Shown here: positions 24,186 to 35,304 of the stretch, in pieces
Layout of the letters: each line of letters begins with the position of its first letter
Position numbering within the stretch: position 1 is the first letter of the stretch
NCBI GenBank assembly: GCA_944474755.1
Contig: OX104115.1
Coordinates: 32,995,080-33,059,079, forward strand
Length of the DNA: 64,000 nt
Origin: Limnoperna fortunei
Lineage: Eukaryota; Mollusca; Bivalvia; Mytilida; Modiolidae
Reading direction: 5' to 3'
Made by a program: the position numbers and the translations under genes
The notes under the pieces: model-generated
Seen by the model: only the letters and a program-made list of their open reading frames with translations
Database searches by the model: none
Told to the model about the DNA's origin: nothing

Positions 24186-25271
24186 AATATATTTAACTAT
24201 TGATGAATATCGTGCCGGGTATCATTTAATGTCCCATTAGATGCCCTATTTTTATGAATATATTTACAAATATTTTGTCCCAAAAGAGCTAAACTAATCA
24301 TTCACTCAGATATTGATGTGTTTTGATGAGGCTTGATTTTTTTGTCGATTTATTTATTCCCTTTATTCTCCATTTGTAAATACAAGTTAAAATTTCGCTG
24401 TTTCACAAACACAATGGCTCTGGCTTATCATTCATGGTCAGTTTCTTAAGAAATGCTAAATTTATAGGTTTTTCTTTCAGAAATTGGTCGAAAAACTATT
24501 CTGTGCTTCTTTGTAACAATGCCTTTGTTATATGTGCCAGTAATAGCTCCCTATGTAAATATTTTGGACAAACCTACTAGTATAATTACAACAAATATAC
24601 GTATATGTTTGTCAACAATTGCTACCATCACCGGCCTAACGCTCAGTTTCGAGATCCTCTTGTTTAATACTAAAACAATTTGAGAATCATTTTTACTCAC
24701 ATCCAGATAAAGACTTTCCTTAATGCTACAAGCTTTTAGTTGATCATTCTAAATTGTGTATACCCATCGAAATACTCGTCACTTAAATTTTTGTTCGCCT
24801 GTAGTGTCCAATGGAGACGAGTACACACTATTATGCCAATATACATGATTCGGAAACTAAACTGGAGTGAACTTACCGACTAAAAGTTGACTATTTAATT
24901 TTGATCTACATATGGTACAAGTGAACGTATTTTGGTGAGGGTTCGTTGCTTGAAAAATGAAAACTGCTTACCGCGTATGGTCCAACTTTTTGTAGATCAA
25001 GAAAGGTACTTTTTGAAATCAACAATTATTTCCTCTAGATATTCAGCGTTTTAAACTGTGGTGGTCTTTTCATTTTTATAAGGCGATTTTCCATAGTAAA
25101 ATCTTACCTAAATTAGAAAGAAAGTGTATGTAAGGAACAATTGATTGTTTTCTATTAGGAATTCTTAGGGTAACGTCGTCTGCAGTCAAGGCGGGAAAAG
25201 TCTCGCAATTTGTACGATTACTATGAAACGTCACGGAAATAGACAAACTTTTGTAAACAACGTAAGATCCC
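24186..25271. other. No gene recognised
   Basis: Left flank of the piggyBac insertion. No convincing exon or repeat was identified on either strand. Confidence 0.35.
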
Positions 25272-25971
25272 TTAACCCTCTTGCTGCCAGATTCAAATTC
25301 TCAACGACGTCGCGTACGCCACAAAAGCCTGACGTCACGATATAATCGGTATTATTTTCACAAAGTGCGGGAGATTATTTGTTGACGTCTGATGACGTTT
25401 GCGGTCGTTTATTTGATGTAAAATTATCCGCAGTTAATTCTAATGTTAACATACTTTCAAGACAAAAGCTACAACCAAGTTTAAGTCGAACAATTTTTCA
25501 TTTCGTCAGACGCGCTGTTTCGTCTACTGAATACAACAGTTGCGCTCTTGACAAAAATTTAAACAAAGTTTCAGGCGAAAAAATTTACATTGCGTTATAC
25601 ATGTAAGAGCGTTTCGCCTAGTGAAGACTTATCAGTTGCGGTCTTATCGGAAAGTTAAAACACCAAAACGCAAATAAATTTTTCTAAGATCCGTAGTCCA
25701 AGTTATTTTCGTCTTTGTAAATTAGAAAACTCTTTTTATTGTATTTACATGTACTTATTTATTTTTTATTATGGAAGTGTAATAGGGACATACCAATATA
25801 TTCTTGAAGTCAAAATTTCAAAATTTATCAAATTTTCAAAACTTCAATTATTGACCATTATTAATGTTCACTTGTTCCTAATAAATATCTTGTTAACTAG
25901 GGATAATAACTTTTTTTCAAAACTTAATTATTTAAAAAACACTAACAATCAAACATAGATAGAAATTTTAT

Positions 25972-26105
25972 TTATTCTTTTTGTCTTCTGAAGTCTCTAT
26001 TGTGATATCTCTCACAACATTCCCCAAGGCACAGACCAACTTGACAGGTATTGCACCATGTCCTGACCTTCGAGTCACAAATCCGACATTGTTTCCTCTT
26101 TTTAC
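25972..26105 (-). CDS. piggyBac transposase, exon 5 (C-terminal Cys-rich zinc-binding domain)
   Basis: Acceptor ATGTAG|GTAAAA at 26,106 gives GKKRKQCRICDSKVRTW, then CNTCQVGLC, CCERYH and FRRQKE with a stop at 25,972. The CxxC...CxxC...C...CxxxYH pattern is the C-terminal cross-brace zinc finger of piggyBac transposases. Summed exon lengths give 1,668 bp (555 codons plus stop), close to the usual 560-600 residues. Confidence 0.92.
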
Positions 26106-26504
26106 CTACATGAAAAATATAAATTAAGTACTGCCAAGCGTTGACTAGATTGCTTCTTAAATAAGCAAAAGAGACTGACATAAACTTACTTAAAATACAT
26201 ATCCAGCATAAAACGAAATTAAATAAGAAAAAAATGTGTTTTTAGATAGTCAAGTGACCGTCGATTAAAAGATTCATCTATGCATTCTCCGCGATAGAAA
26301 CATGTAAAATAAATATCACAACACAAAGGCGGGATGACTGCGCAGTGGGCAATGACTTTTATATTTTAAATAGACGAAATTTAAGAATTAAATAAAAGTG
26401 TATCTAACCACCCGTTGTTTTTGGATCGTGACTCTTTTTCCACATTCCTTGATTAATATTTCATTCTCTTTGATTATCACGCCCATGGATGCAAGCTATG
26501 CTGC

Positions 26505-26765
26505 TTGCTTGAATGATGTTTAACGCCATTCTCAGCAATTTTTCAGCTATATCATGGCGTCCAGTTTTTATTGGGGAGGAAGCCGGAGTACCCGGAGAAA
26601 ACCCCCGACCTGCGGTAGGAAAACTGGCAATCCTTGTCAATTAAGATTGGAGTCGAGTACACCCTGACCGCAGTGAGAATCGAACCCGCAATCTTAGTGT
26701 TGACAGACCACGTGATCAATAGTAGAAGAACTACCTTAACCACTCGGCTACCGAGGCTCATTGCA
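26505..26765 (-). mobile_element. V-SINE-like SINE, copy 3, inside piggyBac intron 4
   Basis: Reverse orientation. The head at 26,740-26,765 reads GAGCCTCGGTAGCCGAGTGG on the minus strand, the B-box-like GGGTTCGATTCTC is at about 26,672-26,692, the V-core at 26,575-26,615, and the tail GGCGTTAAACATCATTC ends near 26,505. Being inside the transposon, it inserted after the piggyBac. The open frames on both strands are SINE shadows. Confidence 0.85.
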
Positions 26766-26832
26766 AGTTATGTAGTACCGCGGGAAAAAACACACAGCAA
26801 GCAAAGCGAGAAAGAGTTTTATTTTCATTTAC

Positions 26833-27021
26833 CAGGTATCGGATAAAGGAAGTGACGGTCTGTGAATCTTCTGTCTAAAGGAGCCTGACATTTTTTGCCT
26901 GTGTTTCTCTGCTCTTCTCTGTACTCGCCTAACAGACTGAGTATGATACTCTGGTGAAACTCATATCTCGTCATCTTTTTCTGCACCATTCTGTTCTGGA
27001 CGTACAGGGTATAGGCATTTG
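26833..27021 (-). CDS. piggyBac transposase, exon 4
   Basis: Acceptor CTTCAG|CAAATG at 27,022. The exon encodes NAYTLYVQNRMVQKKMTRYE through APLDRRFTDRHFLYPIP, the family's post-catalytic region. The donor is at 26,832. It joins in phase 1 to the cysteine-rich exon 5. The minus frame reported at 26,961-27,152 covers only the wrong frame here. Confidence 0.88.
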
Positions 27022-27209
27022 CTGAAGAAAAAACATAGTAAATAACAGCCCAATAGGAAATGGTAGATAATTAAGTACCCAAAAAAACCCTTAAAATAAA
27101 AATGTTGTCTAAAGTTACTTTTATAAATCTCCAGAAATATACGTACCCACAATAATAATTATCAATTAATAGGTTCATAAATTAAATATTAATAACAATT
27201 TAATTTTAC

Positions 27210-27376
27210 CGATTAAACGTAAAGTGGAATTAATCAGGATTTTCTTCCACATTTTCACGCTTCTCATGTCCGGATCATAATTGGAAATATGTTGATCTGC
27301 TATATCAACTCCCCCCATCTTCTGATTGTAAACCGCTGCCACATTTGGTATACGCTTTTCTACACCTCTGCTGTTT
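27210..27376 (-). CDS. piggyBac transposase, exon 3 (third catalytic Asp, MGGVDIADQ)
   Basis: The phase requires acceptor AAAG|AAAC at 27,377. The exon reads NSRGVEKRIPNVAAVYNQKMGGVDIADQ, with the third aspartate of the DDD triad in MGGVD, followed by DMRSVKMWKK. The donor is at 27,209 (ATCG|GTAAAA). The length of 167 bp keeps phase 2 to phase 1, consistent with the flanking exons. Confidence 0.88.
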
Positions 27377-27802
27377 CTTTCTAATTGTAAACAAAATGAA
27401 AAATGTAAATGGTGAGTAGACATTATTTCATGTTAAGCGAAATCCAGGCATCTATACATGAATGCAAGGAATATCGGGGAATCATTTGAAAGTAAAGAAC
27501 CGAAACAATAATAAAATACAGTTAACGGTAATACAAGAAAATAAGCCAGTTCTTTAAATATGTTTTTTTTTAAGTTCGTTTGTTTTCAGTTTCAAAGAAA
27601 TCCATTTCCATCATCTTTTTAATTTAGTTTTTGGAAAATGACACCTTAATGCAATTCAAATGTTTACGCTGAACGAAATTTCTTTCTACAGAGAGTAGAG
27701 TCTATACATTTTACAAACACCTATTACTTTATTTTAAATTTGTACCTTTGTTCAGGACAATGAAGCATTCGATTTTATTTGATTGATAAATACATGTCAT
27801 AC

Positions 27803-28127
27803 CTTGGTGTTGCAAATGTCGACAGAAAAGTTACTTGTCGTCTATCACTGTATGCTAGCGCCATCAATGGCCCCTGTTGTTTAGCAACCATTTCCCCTTT
27901 AGGTTATTTAAATCCTTTAAAGGATGGTGGCAAACCCTTTCTGTGACATCGTGCTGTTCCTGTGACATAAGTGCCTTTTTCAAATAGATAGTGACAAAGT
28001 GCAGGCGAGCAGAAGAAGTTGTCGATAATAAGATGATGACTTTTTTGCAAGTGTGGCTGCAAAAGTTCCTTCACAATCTCAAATATTACTCCAGGTGAAC
28101 CCACAGGTCGTGGTGTGTTTGATTTGC
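27803..28127 (-). pseudogene. piggyBac transposase, exon 2 (second catalytic Asp; contains an in-frame TAA)
   Basis: The acceptor TTACAG|GC at 28,128 gives KSNTPRPVGSPG. The second catalytic aspartate is in HHLIIDNFF. The frame then reaches a TAA codon (27,904-27,906) after SFKGFK, yet continues beyond it with a recognisable piggyBac sequence, PKGEMVAKQQGPL to VTFLSTF, and a donor at 27,802 (AAG|GTATG). The single stop is the only disabling lesion I find in the gene. Readthrough or an error in the sequence are alternatives. Confidence 0.88.
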
Positions 28128-28430
28128 CTGTAACAGAATGAAATAGTTTTATGGAAATTTCGTGTCACCTCAAATTTTTGTTTATATATACACTATTAAA
28201 AATGGGTAATTAATAAAAACCTTCGACAAACGACACAATTGTCTGTAATGTTAGCGATGTTTGTTAAGATATATATTTTTTCCAAGTAAAATTTAATTTG
28301 CATTTTGAAAAAGATAACACAAGTACGTCATTAAATACAGATAAATAGGAACAATTAAGGAAAGAGGAAATCGTTTTCCTTCAATATAATTTTGTTGCTT
28401 GTATCAATCATTATTCATTAAATTGTGTAC

Positions 28431-29283
28431 CTGTGTAAAGCTTGATATGGTGAATGTATCCAGTGTCCGATTCTGCAAGAAGAAACAATTTAGGTCCCCA
28501 TCTGTGCGATTTTTTTGCAGGCATGTATTGAACTAGCCGGTTTCTTCCCTTAAACCCGACAAGACTCTCGTCAACAGTAATATCTCTAGCAAGGGAGTAG
28601 TTCAAACTAAATGTGTGATTTAGCAAGTCAAGTACCGGTCTGATTTTAAAACCTGCATCATACCCTGGTTGACCATGCGGGACAGCTAAAGTGTTGTCAT
28701 TACAGTGCAGGTACTTGAGCAATAACTGGAACCTATTGCGTCTCATTACTCGGGAAAAAGCTGGAGTGTTAGTTAGCCAAGACTGGGTTCCCTCCTGCCA
28801 GTATGATTCAATGGATGGCTTTTTAAGAATTCCCATGGACAATATTAAACCTAGAAAAGCTTCCATTTCTTCTCTTTTTGTGTCATGCCAAGAGTGGGCT
28901 CTCGAGTTTGGTTTTAATATTTCTGCTTCAATTGATTGTTGAGCATAAAGATTGGTTTCCCTAACAAGAAGATCAATAAGATTTTCATGTTTTGCAGGAT
29001 TTGTTGATAATAAATTAAAATATTCAATTGGTTTAGCGTTTACCGGTAATCTTGTTCTCGCGCCAGTCCTTTCTGCAAACTCAATTAGAGGAAAAGGTTT
29101 CTCATAGCCTTCAATATCCACACAGGTCCACGGTAAAACCGTAGTAATATCTACGTCATCTTCATTAAGGTCCAGTCCAGCATCTACATCACTATCCTCC
29201 TCAAAACTGATGTCCGAATCATTATCAGAATCGATGTCCGACATTGTAGAACAGCTGGGGTTTTTTTTTGCTTTTAAGTCCAA
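28431..29283 (-). CDS. piggyBac transposase, exon 1 (N-terminal acidic region and first catalytic Asp)
   Basis: 284 codons plus one base. It begins MDLKAKK, followed by an Asp/Glu/Ser-rich stretch typical of piggyBac N-termini. Then come FLGLILSMGILKKPSIESYW-type sequence and the first catalytic aspartate in DITVDESLVGFKGR. It ends at KLYTG with a donor at 28,430 (CAG|GTAC). Joining to the next exon restores YTGK, a conserved piggyBac motif, which supports the splice. A second in-frame Met (MSDIDSD) could be the start. The codons are intact. Confidence 0.93.
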
Positions 29284-29739
29284 AGATTTATTGTGACGTC
29301 ATACAGTATTTGACGTCATTAAGACGATGACGTTTATATCCAACGGTTGTTTAAAAACTCAATTTTGTTAAGAAATAATAAGAATACAAATTTATTAGGT
29401 TATAATTATGAAAATATTCATTTTTTAGTTGGTACTTCTTAAGCCTAAAAAAAGGACATATGTGTCCGTGTGGCAGTCGCCCGGTGATGGACACATATGT
29501 CCGTGTGGCAGCAAGAGGGTTAAGGAAAAAATGGATGACTAACACCTAAATGTAAATTCCCGCAGCAAAAGTCAAGGGAAATTTGTTGCCAGTGAACAAC
29601 AAAGACATAGTATCAAACGTGGACAGTTCATCGTATTTTGTTCTACGGGATTTTCGTAATAAAAAAGTAAAATATTGAAAAATACAAAAATGCAAGCAAA
29701 AAATGCACTTTAAATGGGTTTGACATGTAGTATAGTTAA

Positions 29740-30610
29740 CTACGGTCTAATAAACTCATAAATCACGCCTTAATCGTCGTCTTGCATCATTTTTTTAGTC
29801 GCCAGTTTGATCACCATATGACCCGATTTTTATATTTCAGGATCTTAAGTAAGTGTTAAGTAATTTCCTAAATTATTTACAGCAGGAAATTTTAGAATAA
29901 CAACGAAAATTTTTTTTAGGGCCCCGCCACTTTGTGGCGGACACCCTATAGTGATCAGTCTGTCCGTCCGTCCATCCGAAACTAGTGGTGTCCGTGTTGT
30001 AACATTTTTATCTTTTATGAGGTAGGCTTTTGATATTTAAAATAGGAGTAGATAATATCAAGGCGATGTGTCTCATTCCATGGTTGATCACCTTTGACCT
30101 TTAGGTCAAATTATTGCTTTCTGAATGACAAATTTATGTCTGGGCTATAACTTTTTTTGATCTTTTGAGGTAGGATTTTGATGTTTGGAATGTAGGTAGG
30201 TAATATCAAGGTGATGTGTTGCATACCATTGTTGTTGACCTTTGACCATGAACTTTGACCAAAGGTCACATTATTGCTTTCTTAATGACAAATTCATGTC
30301 TGGGCTTTAACTTTTTTATATTTCGTGGTAGGCTTTTGATATTTGGAATGTAGGTAGATAATATCAAGGCGATGTGTCGCATATCATGGTTGATGACCTT
30401 TGACCTTGACCTTAAGGTCGGCGGGGACCACAGAGGTGGGTACCATCTCACCGATATCTAGTTTTATACGATTAATACAGCCATAATAATTTAAATATGT
30501 TGTAAGCAAGCTGTATGGTTTATTTTGGCTTCAAAACAGGCCTACTGAAACCACGAGATTCAAGTATCTTAAAGGATACATTCGGTGCGAAAAAGTTAAA
30601 ACATTTTAAT
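29740..30610 (-). repeat. Inverse copy of the 9,395-9,800 repeat, split by another element
   Basis: On the minus strand, GCACCGAATGTATCC, GGCCTGTTTTGAAGCCAAAAT (30,600-30,515) and then GGTGATCAAACTGGCGACTAA (29,820-29,800) follow the order of 9,410-9,720. The element at 29,919-30,463 sits between these blocks and is therefore a later insertion. Confidence 0.6.
29919..30463 (+). mobile_element. Hairpin-ended non-autonomous element (CCGCCAC..GTGGCGG family), about 545 bp
   Basis: 5': the hairpin CCGCCAC-TTT-GTGGCGG, ACACCCTATAGTGATCAG, then TCTGTCCGTCCGTCC. Body: three or so units of about 120-150 bp with 'gaggtaggcttttgatatt', 'ggtagataatatcaaggcgatgtgtcgcat' and 'gacctttgacctt'. 3': AGGTCGGCGGGGACC, the stem GGTGGG...CTCACC, then GATATCTAG followed by TT. 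Terminal hairpins, a 5' microsatellite and a CTAG end recall Helitron/Helentron-derived (HINE-like) elements; this class is inference. A shorter copy is at 37,898-38,147. Confidence 0.7.
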
Positions 30611-30613
30611 AAA

Positions 30614-31130
30614 ACAATTTGTATACACTTCTGTGTGTGACCGCAAGAAATTTTTGGCCGGATTAAAAATCCGGGTTCTAATATGGTGAATGGCGGGCGG
30701 AGGGGGTGGGCGAAGAAAAAATTTTCTTAATAGTTTTCCCAGCAACTACTAATCACATTCTCTTGAAATTGTGTATGCATCATCATCATGGCCTACCATA
30801 ACGTGGATTCGATATCAGGTCTGCCGCTCACTAACTTAAACGAAATCTGGCCATTTCTGTCTGTGAAGGATTGTTATACAATTAAAAAAGCATCCAATTG
30901 TAATGATGAGAAATTCCATATAGAGAGGAATCCGAACGCACAAATGCAATTAAAGTGTGTGAATGATCGACACTATGTAAAAAATCGTCAATTTCACAAA
31001 GGGTTTTAATTAAAAGGGTGTAAGCTGGTTCCCGCCTGACTTTCACTTTGTACATATAGCGTAGAATCAGTATACATGTACTAGCAGAAACCAGTACAGA
31101 GCAAATGATATAGATGCACGGCAATCACAG
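30614..31130. repeat. Dispersed-repeat fragment
   Basis: 'gttttcccagcaactac.aatc' (30,735-30,755) followed by 'gcatcatcatcatgg' is found again at 52,156-52,217. The frame at 30,788-31,009 begins within this repeat and shows no recognisable domain, so no gene is called. Confidence 0.45.
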
Positions 31131-32280
31131 GTTTCGACATTAACGCTAGCCCATTAGCCTGGGGCTACTAAAAATCATTCGAGCTAGTTTATAGCTTATT
31201 ACGCTAGCCCCAAATGGGCTAGTGGTTTTGAAAATCACTTATTTGTAGTCCTACTTTGCTTTGTTTCAATTAATAAGCGAAGTTGAATTCAATCTGTCAC
31301 TTTAACCTTTGCCAGATGTGGCCTTTGAATGCAATATTTCAAAATTGTTACGAAATCTTCGTAATGTTATCACTGCGTTGTGTTTATCGTGTATACACGC
31401 TGTTAACAATGAGGGGTAATCCAATCAGTGACTGCAACATCTAAATGTTCAAACTGTTCTGGATTTTCATTGATACTCCTCAATAATTTAAACTGCTCAA
31501 AAATCCAATATAAAAAATAATGCATATAGCATAAGTAACACTGAATTAAAAAAAAACTGTGTTTCTGCATGTTATTCACCCACTTCTACTTGTAAGCCTC
31601 AAAAAGATAAGCGACTTCTTCACATTATTTTGACAATGATCCCTGGTTAATGATTTCAATTTCGAAATTCCTGTTTAAAATTACACCTGCAACGATTTAA
31701 ACACTCTAAAAAATAAGTATTTTTAAATTCATTTTTAACATATTAATAACATTACAATAACATATAAATAACAATTTGTTTAAGACTTTGCAATGGTGAA
31801 TTTTCCATTAAATATATACATGTTATGCAATGATGCCATTTTCAACTACATCAATCTGTGTATTAATAAGAAATGATAAAGCAATATTTAATTTATTTTG
31901 AAATTTAGATGATGAAAACATTCATTAGTCTAATACCTTGGACTTTTTTTGGAGGGGGCAGAAGGTGGCTCCCAAACACTATGTGAGTTCTAAAATTCTG
32001 AGGTAATCTGTTCAAATATTGGTATTCTTAATTATTATCTGCCTAATAATTCTTTAATCAATCTTCATTTTAGGAAACCACATTTATGTGTTTGACAAAC
32101 TAAAATACCAAATTTACTTCTAGTAGTGATCAGTAGGTAGTAACAAGATAACTTCTGAATTCATGTGCATATAGTATAATCAAAATTGTACACATGATCA
32201 TATGAGTTGTAGTTAAAACAGACTTGCACTGAAAAAAAATGTGGGCCCTTAACTATATTGTTGGGCCTCTGGATTTTTTT
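31131..32280. repeat. Palindromic CTAGCCC patch and a copy of the 5.15-kb repeat
   Basis: 31,146-31,235 holds inverse units GCTAGCCCATTAG / CCCCAAATGGGCTAGTG and GGGGCTAC / GCTAGCCCC. 31,470-31,650 repeats the order seen at 5,149-5,370. 31,650-32,280 is AT-rich with nothing recognised. Confidence 0.45.
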
Positions 32281-32283
32281 TAT

Positions 32284-34850
32284 CCTACCACTACTTCTTG
32301 TTTGAGACTTTCTTTGTACGTAAATACGTCCGTCCGTATGTACGAATTTCCGTCAAGCTTTTCTCAGAAACCGTACAGAAGAACAATTTGAAATTTGGCA
32401 GGGTCGTTCAGTATTACAAGTTGTACGTCCTAAGCGACTTTTAGACCTGTCGAACAACTACTTGTTTGGGACTTTCTTTGTACGTAAATACGCCCGTCCG
32501 TATGTACGAATTTCCGTCAAGCTTTTCTCAGAAACCGTACAGGAGAACAATATGAAATTTGGCAGGATGGTTCAGTATTACAAGTTGTACGTCCTAGGCG
32601 ACTTTCAGACCTGTCGGACAACTACTTTTTGTTTGAGACTTTCTTTGTACGTAAATACGTCCGTCCGTATGTACGAATTTCCGTCAAGCTTTTCTCAGAA
32701 ACCATAATGGAGAACAATTTGAAAGTTGGCAGGGTGGTTCAGATTTACAAGTTGTACGTCCTAAGCGACTTTTAGACCTGTCGAACAACTACTTCTTATT
32801 TGGGACTTTCTTTGTACGTAAATACGTCCGTCCGTATGTACGAATTTCCGTCAAGCTTTTCTCAGAAACCGTACAGAAGAACAATTTGAAATTTGGCAGG
32901 TTGGTTCAGTATCACAAGTTGTACGTCCCAAGCGACTTTCAGACCTGTCGGACAACTACTTACTGTTTTGGACTTCCTTTGTACGTAAATAATTCCGTCT
33001 GTATGTACGAATTTCCCTCAAGCTTTTCTCAGAAACCGTACAGGAGAACACTTTGAAATTTGGCAGGATGGTTCAGTATTACAAGTTGTACGTCCTAAGC
33101 GACTTTCAGACCTGTCGGACAACTACTTCTTGTTTGGGACTTTCTTTGTACGTAAATACGTCCGTCCGTATGTACGAATTTCCGTCAAGCTTTTCTCAGA
33201 AACCGTACAGGAGAACAATTTGAAATTTGGCAGGTTGGTTCAGTATCACAAGTTGTACAACCTAAGCGACTTTCAGACCTGTCGGACAACTACTTCTTGT
33301 TTGGGACTTTCTTTGTACGTAAATACGTCCGTCCGTATGTACGAATTTCCGTCAAGCTTTTCTCAGAAACCGTACAGGAGAACAATTAGAAATTTGGCAG
33401 GTTGGTTCAGTATTAGAAGTTGTACGTCCTAAGCGACTTTTAGACCTGTCGAACAACTACTTCTTGTTTGGGACTTTCTTTGTACGTAAATACGCCCGTC
33501 CGTATGTACGAATTTCCGTCAAGCTTTTCTCAGAAACCGTACAGGAGAACAATTAGAAATTTGGCAGGATGGTTCAGTATTACAAGTTGTAGGTCCTAAG
33601 CGACTTTCAGACCTGTCGGACAACTACTTCTTGTTTGAGACTTTCTTTGTACGTAAATACGTCCGTCCGTATGTACGAATTTCCGTCAAGCTTTTCTCAG
33701 AAACCGTAAAAGAGAACAATTTGAAATTTGGCAGTGTGGTTCAGTATTACAAGTTGTACGTCCTAAGCTACTTTTAGACCTCTCGAACAACTACTTCTTG
33801 TTTGGGACTTTCTTTGTACGTAAATACGTCCGTCCGTATGTACGAATTTCCGTCAAGCTTTTCTCAGAAACCGTACAGGAGAACAATTTGAAATTTGGCA
33901 AGTTGGTTCAGTATTACAAGTTGTACGTCTTAAGCGACTTTCAGACCTGTCGGACAACTACTTCTTGTTTGGGACTTTCTTTGTACGTAAATACGTCCGT
34001 CCGTATGTACGAATTTCCGTCAAGCTTTTCTCAGAAACCGTACAAGAGAACAATTTGAAATTTGGCAGGTTGGTTCAGTATCACAAGTTGTACGCCCTTA
34101 GCGACTTTCAGACCTGTCGGACAACTACTTCTTGTTTGGGACTTTCTTTGTACGTAAATACGTCCGTCCGTATGTACGAATTTCCCTCAAGCTTTTCTCA
34201 GAAACCGTACAGGAGAACAATTTGAAATTTGGCAGGATGGTTCAGTATCACAAGTTGTACGTCCTAAGCGTCTTTCAGACCTGTCGGACAACTACTTACT
34301 GTTTGGGACTTTCTTTGCATGTAAATACGTCCGTCCGTATGTACGAATTTCCCTCAAGCTTTTCTCAGAAACCGTACAAGAGAATAATTTGAAATTTAGC
34401 ATGATGGTTCAGGATTACAAGTTGTAGGTCCTAAGCGACTTTCAGACCTGTCGGACAAGTACTTCTTGTTTGGGACTTTCTTTGTACGTAAATACGTCCG
34501 TCCGTATGTACGAATTTCCGTCAAGCTTTTTTCAGAAACCGTACAGGAGAACAATTTGAAATTTGGCAGTGTGGTTCAGTATTACAAGTTGTACACAATT
34601 TGAAATTTGGCGGGTGGTTCAGTATTACAAGTTGTTCGTCCTAAGCGACTTTTAGACCTGTCGGATAATTACTTCTTGTTTGGGACTTTCTTTGTACGTA
34701 AATACGTCCGTCCGTACGTACGAATTTCCCTCAAGCTTTTCTCAGAAACCGTACAGAAGAACAATTTGAAATTTGGCAGGATGGTTCAGTATCACACTTT
34801 GTACGTCGTAAGCAACTGTCAGACCTGTCGGACAACTGCTTCCTGATTGG
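32284..34850 (+). repeat. 167-bp tandem array, about 15 units
   Basis: Unit hallmarks: TTTCTTTGTACGTAAATACG, TCCGTCCGTATGTACGAATT, GTCAAGCTTTTCTCAGAAACC, GAACAATTTGAAATTTGGCA, GTTCAGTAT, CCTAAGCGACTTTCAGACC and TGTCGGACAACTACTTCTTG. Unit starts recur near 32,310, 32,470, 32,640, 32,807, 33,143, 33,310, 33,477, 33,810, 33,977, 34,144 and 34,688. Period 167 is not a multiple of 3, so the many 79-100-residue frames are copies of one chance frame. Two different unit types (TAGACCTGTCGAACAAC and CAGACCTGTCGGACAAC) alternate irregularly. It ends near 34,860 at a GGCATCTGTGTCCCATGGACAC block. Confidence 0.95.
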
Positions 34851-34863
34851 GACTTCATTTATC

Positions 34864-35290
34864 GGGGCATCTGTGTCCCATGGACACATTCTTCGATTTT
34901 TTACATTGATCACGTGGTCTGTCAACAATTAAGTTGCGGATTTTAGTCTGGCTGCGGGCAGGGTAAACTCGACTTTTTATCTTAATTGACTAGTTAACAA
35001 GAAGTGCCAGTTTTCCTACCTCAAGTCGGCGTTTTCTCCGGGTACTCCGGTTTTCTCCCCCCAATAAAAAAACTGGAACAATGATACCGCCGAAAAATTG
35101 CTGAAAGTGGCGTTGAACAACATTTAACTAAACAAACGATTTTATCAAGAAGAATTTACTTGTTTACAAGACAGTTTAATGTTTTATTGTTCAAATGAAA
35201 AAGGTGTTTTCAGAAATTTCTGTCTCGCTTATTTTTGTTTGGGACATTCAGTGGGGGCATCTGTGTCCCATGGACACAATCTTTGATATT
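34864..35290 (+). repeat. Direct GGCATCTGTGTCC... blocks flanking an old SINE copy
   Basis: GGGGCATCTGTGTCCCATGG occurs at 34,864-34,883 and again at about 35,254-35,273. Between them (about 34,906-35,140) is a diverged V-SINE-like copy: GATCACGTGGTCTGTCAACA, GCCAGTTTTCCTACC, TCTCCGGGTACTCCGG, GAAAGTGGCGTTGAACAACA. Either the block was duplicated with the insertion, or it is the shared 3' end of two repeat units. Confidence 0.7.
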
Positions 35291-35304
35291 TTAATGAATT
35301 TTTA

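Larger units (their letters stand above)
25272..29523 (-). mobile_element. piggyBac-type DNA transposon, 4,244 bp with TTAA target duplication
   Basis: The element runs 25,276-29,519. Its ends are perfect 14-bp terminal inverted repeats, CCCTCTTGCTGCCA at the left and its reverse complement at the right. Both sides are flanked by TTAA (25,272-25,275 and 29,520-29,523), the piggyBac target duplication. The right end has a subterminal duplication of ACATATGTCC / GTGTGGCAG units (29,454-29,512). It carries a spliced transposase gene on the minus strand (exons between 25,972 and 29,283) and a later SINE insertion in the last intron. Intact TIRs and TTAA suggest a relatively young copy. Confidence 0.95.

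Noticed and set aside
25379..25606. 75-residue plus-strand frame inside the piggyBac left end
   Set aside because: Antisense to the transposon's 3' flank; no motif, no family resemblance.
30788..31009. 73-residue frame starting MAYHNVDS
   Set aside because: Start region belongs to a dispersed repeat also present at 52.2 kb; no domain, no splice evidence.
32462..34846. Series of 79-100-residue plus-strand frames starting at FGTFFVRKYVRP
   Set aside because: The 167-bp period is not divisible by three, so each unit repeats the same chance frame and stops; tandem-array DNA, not a gene family.
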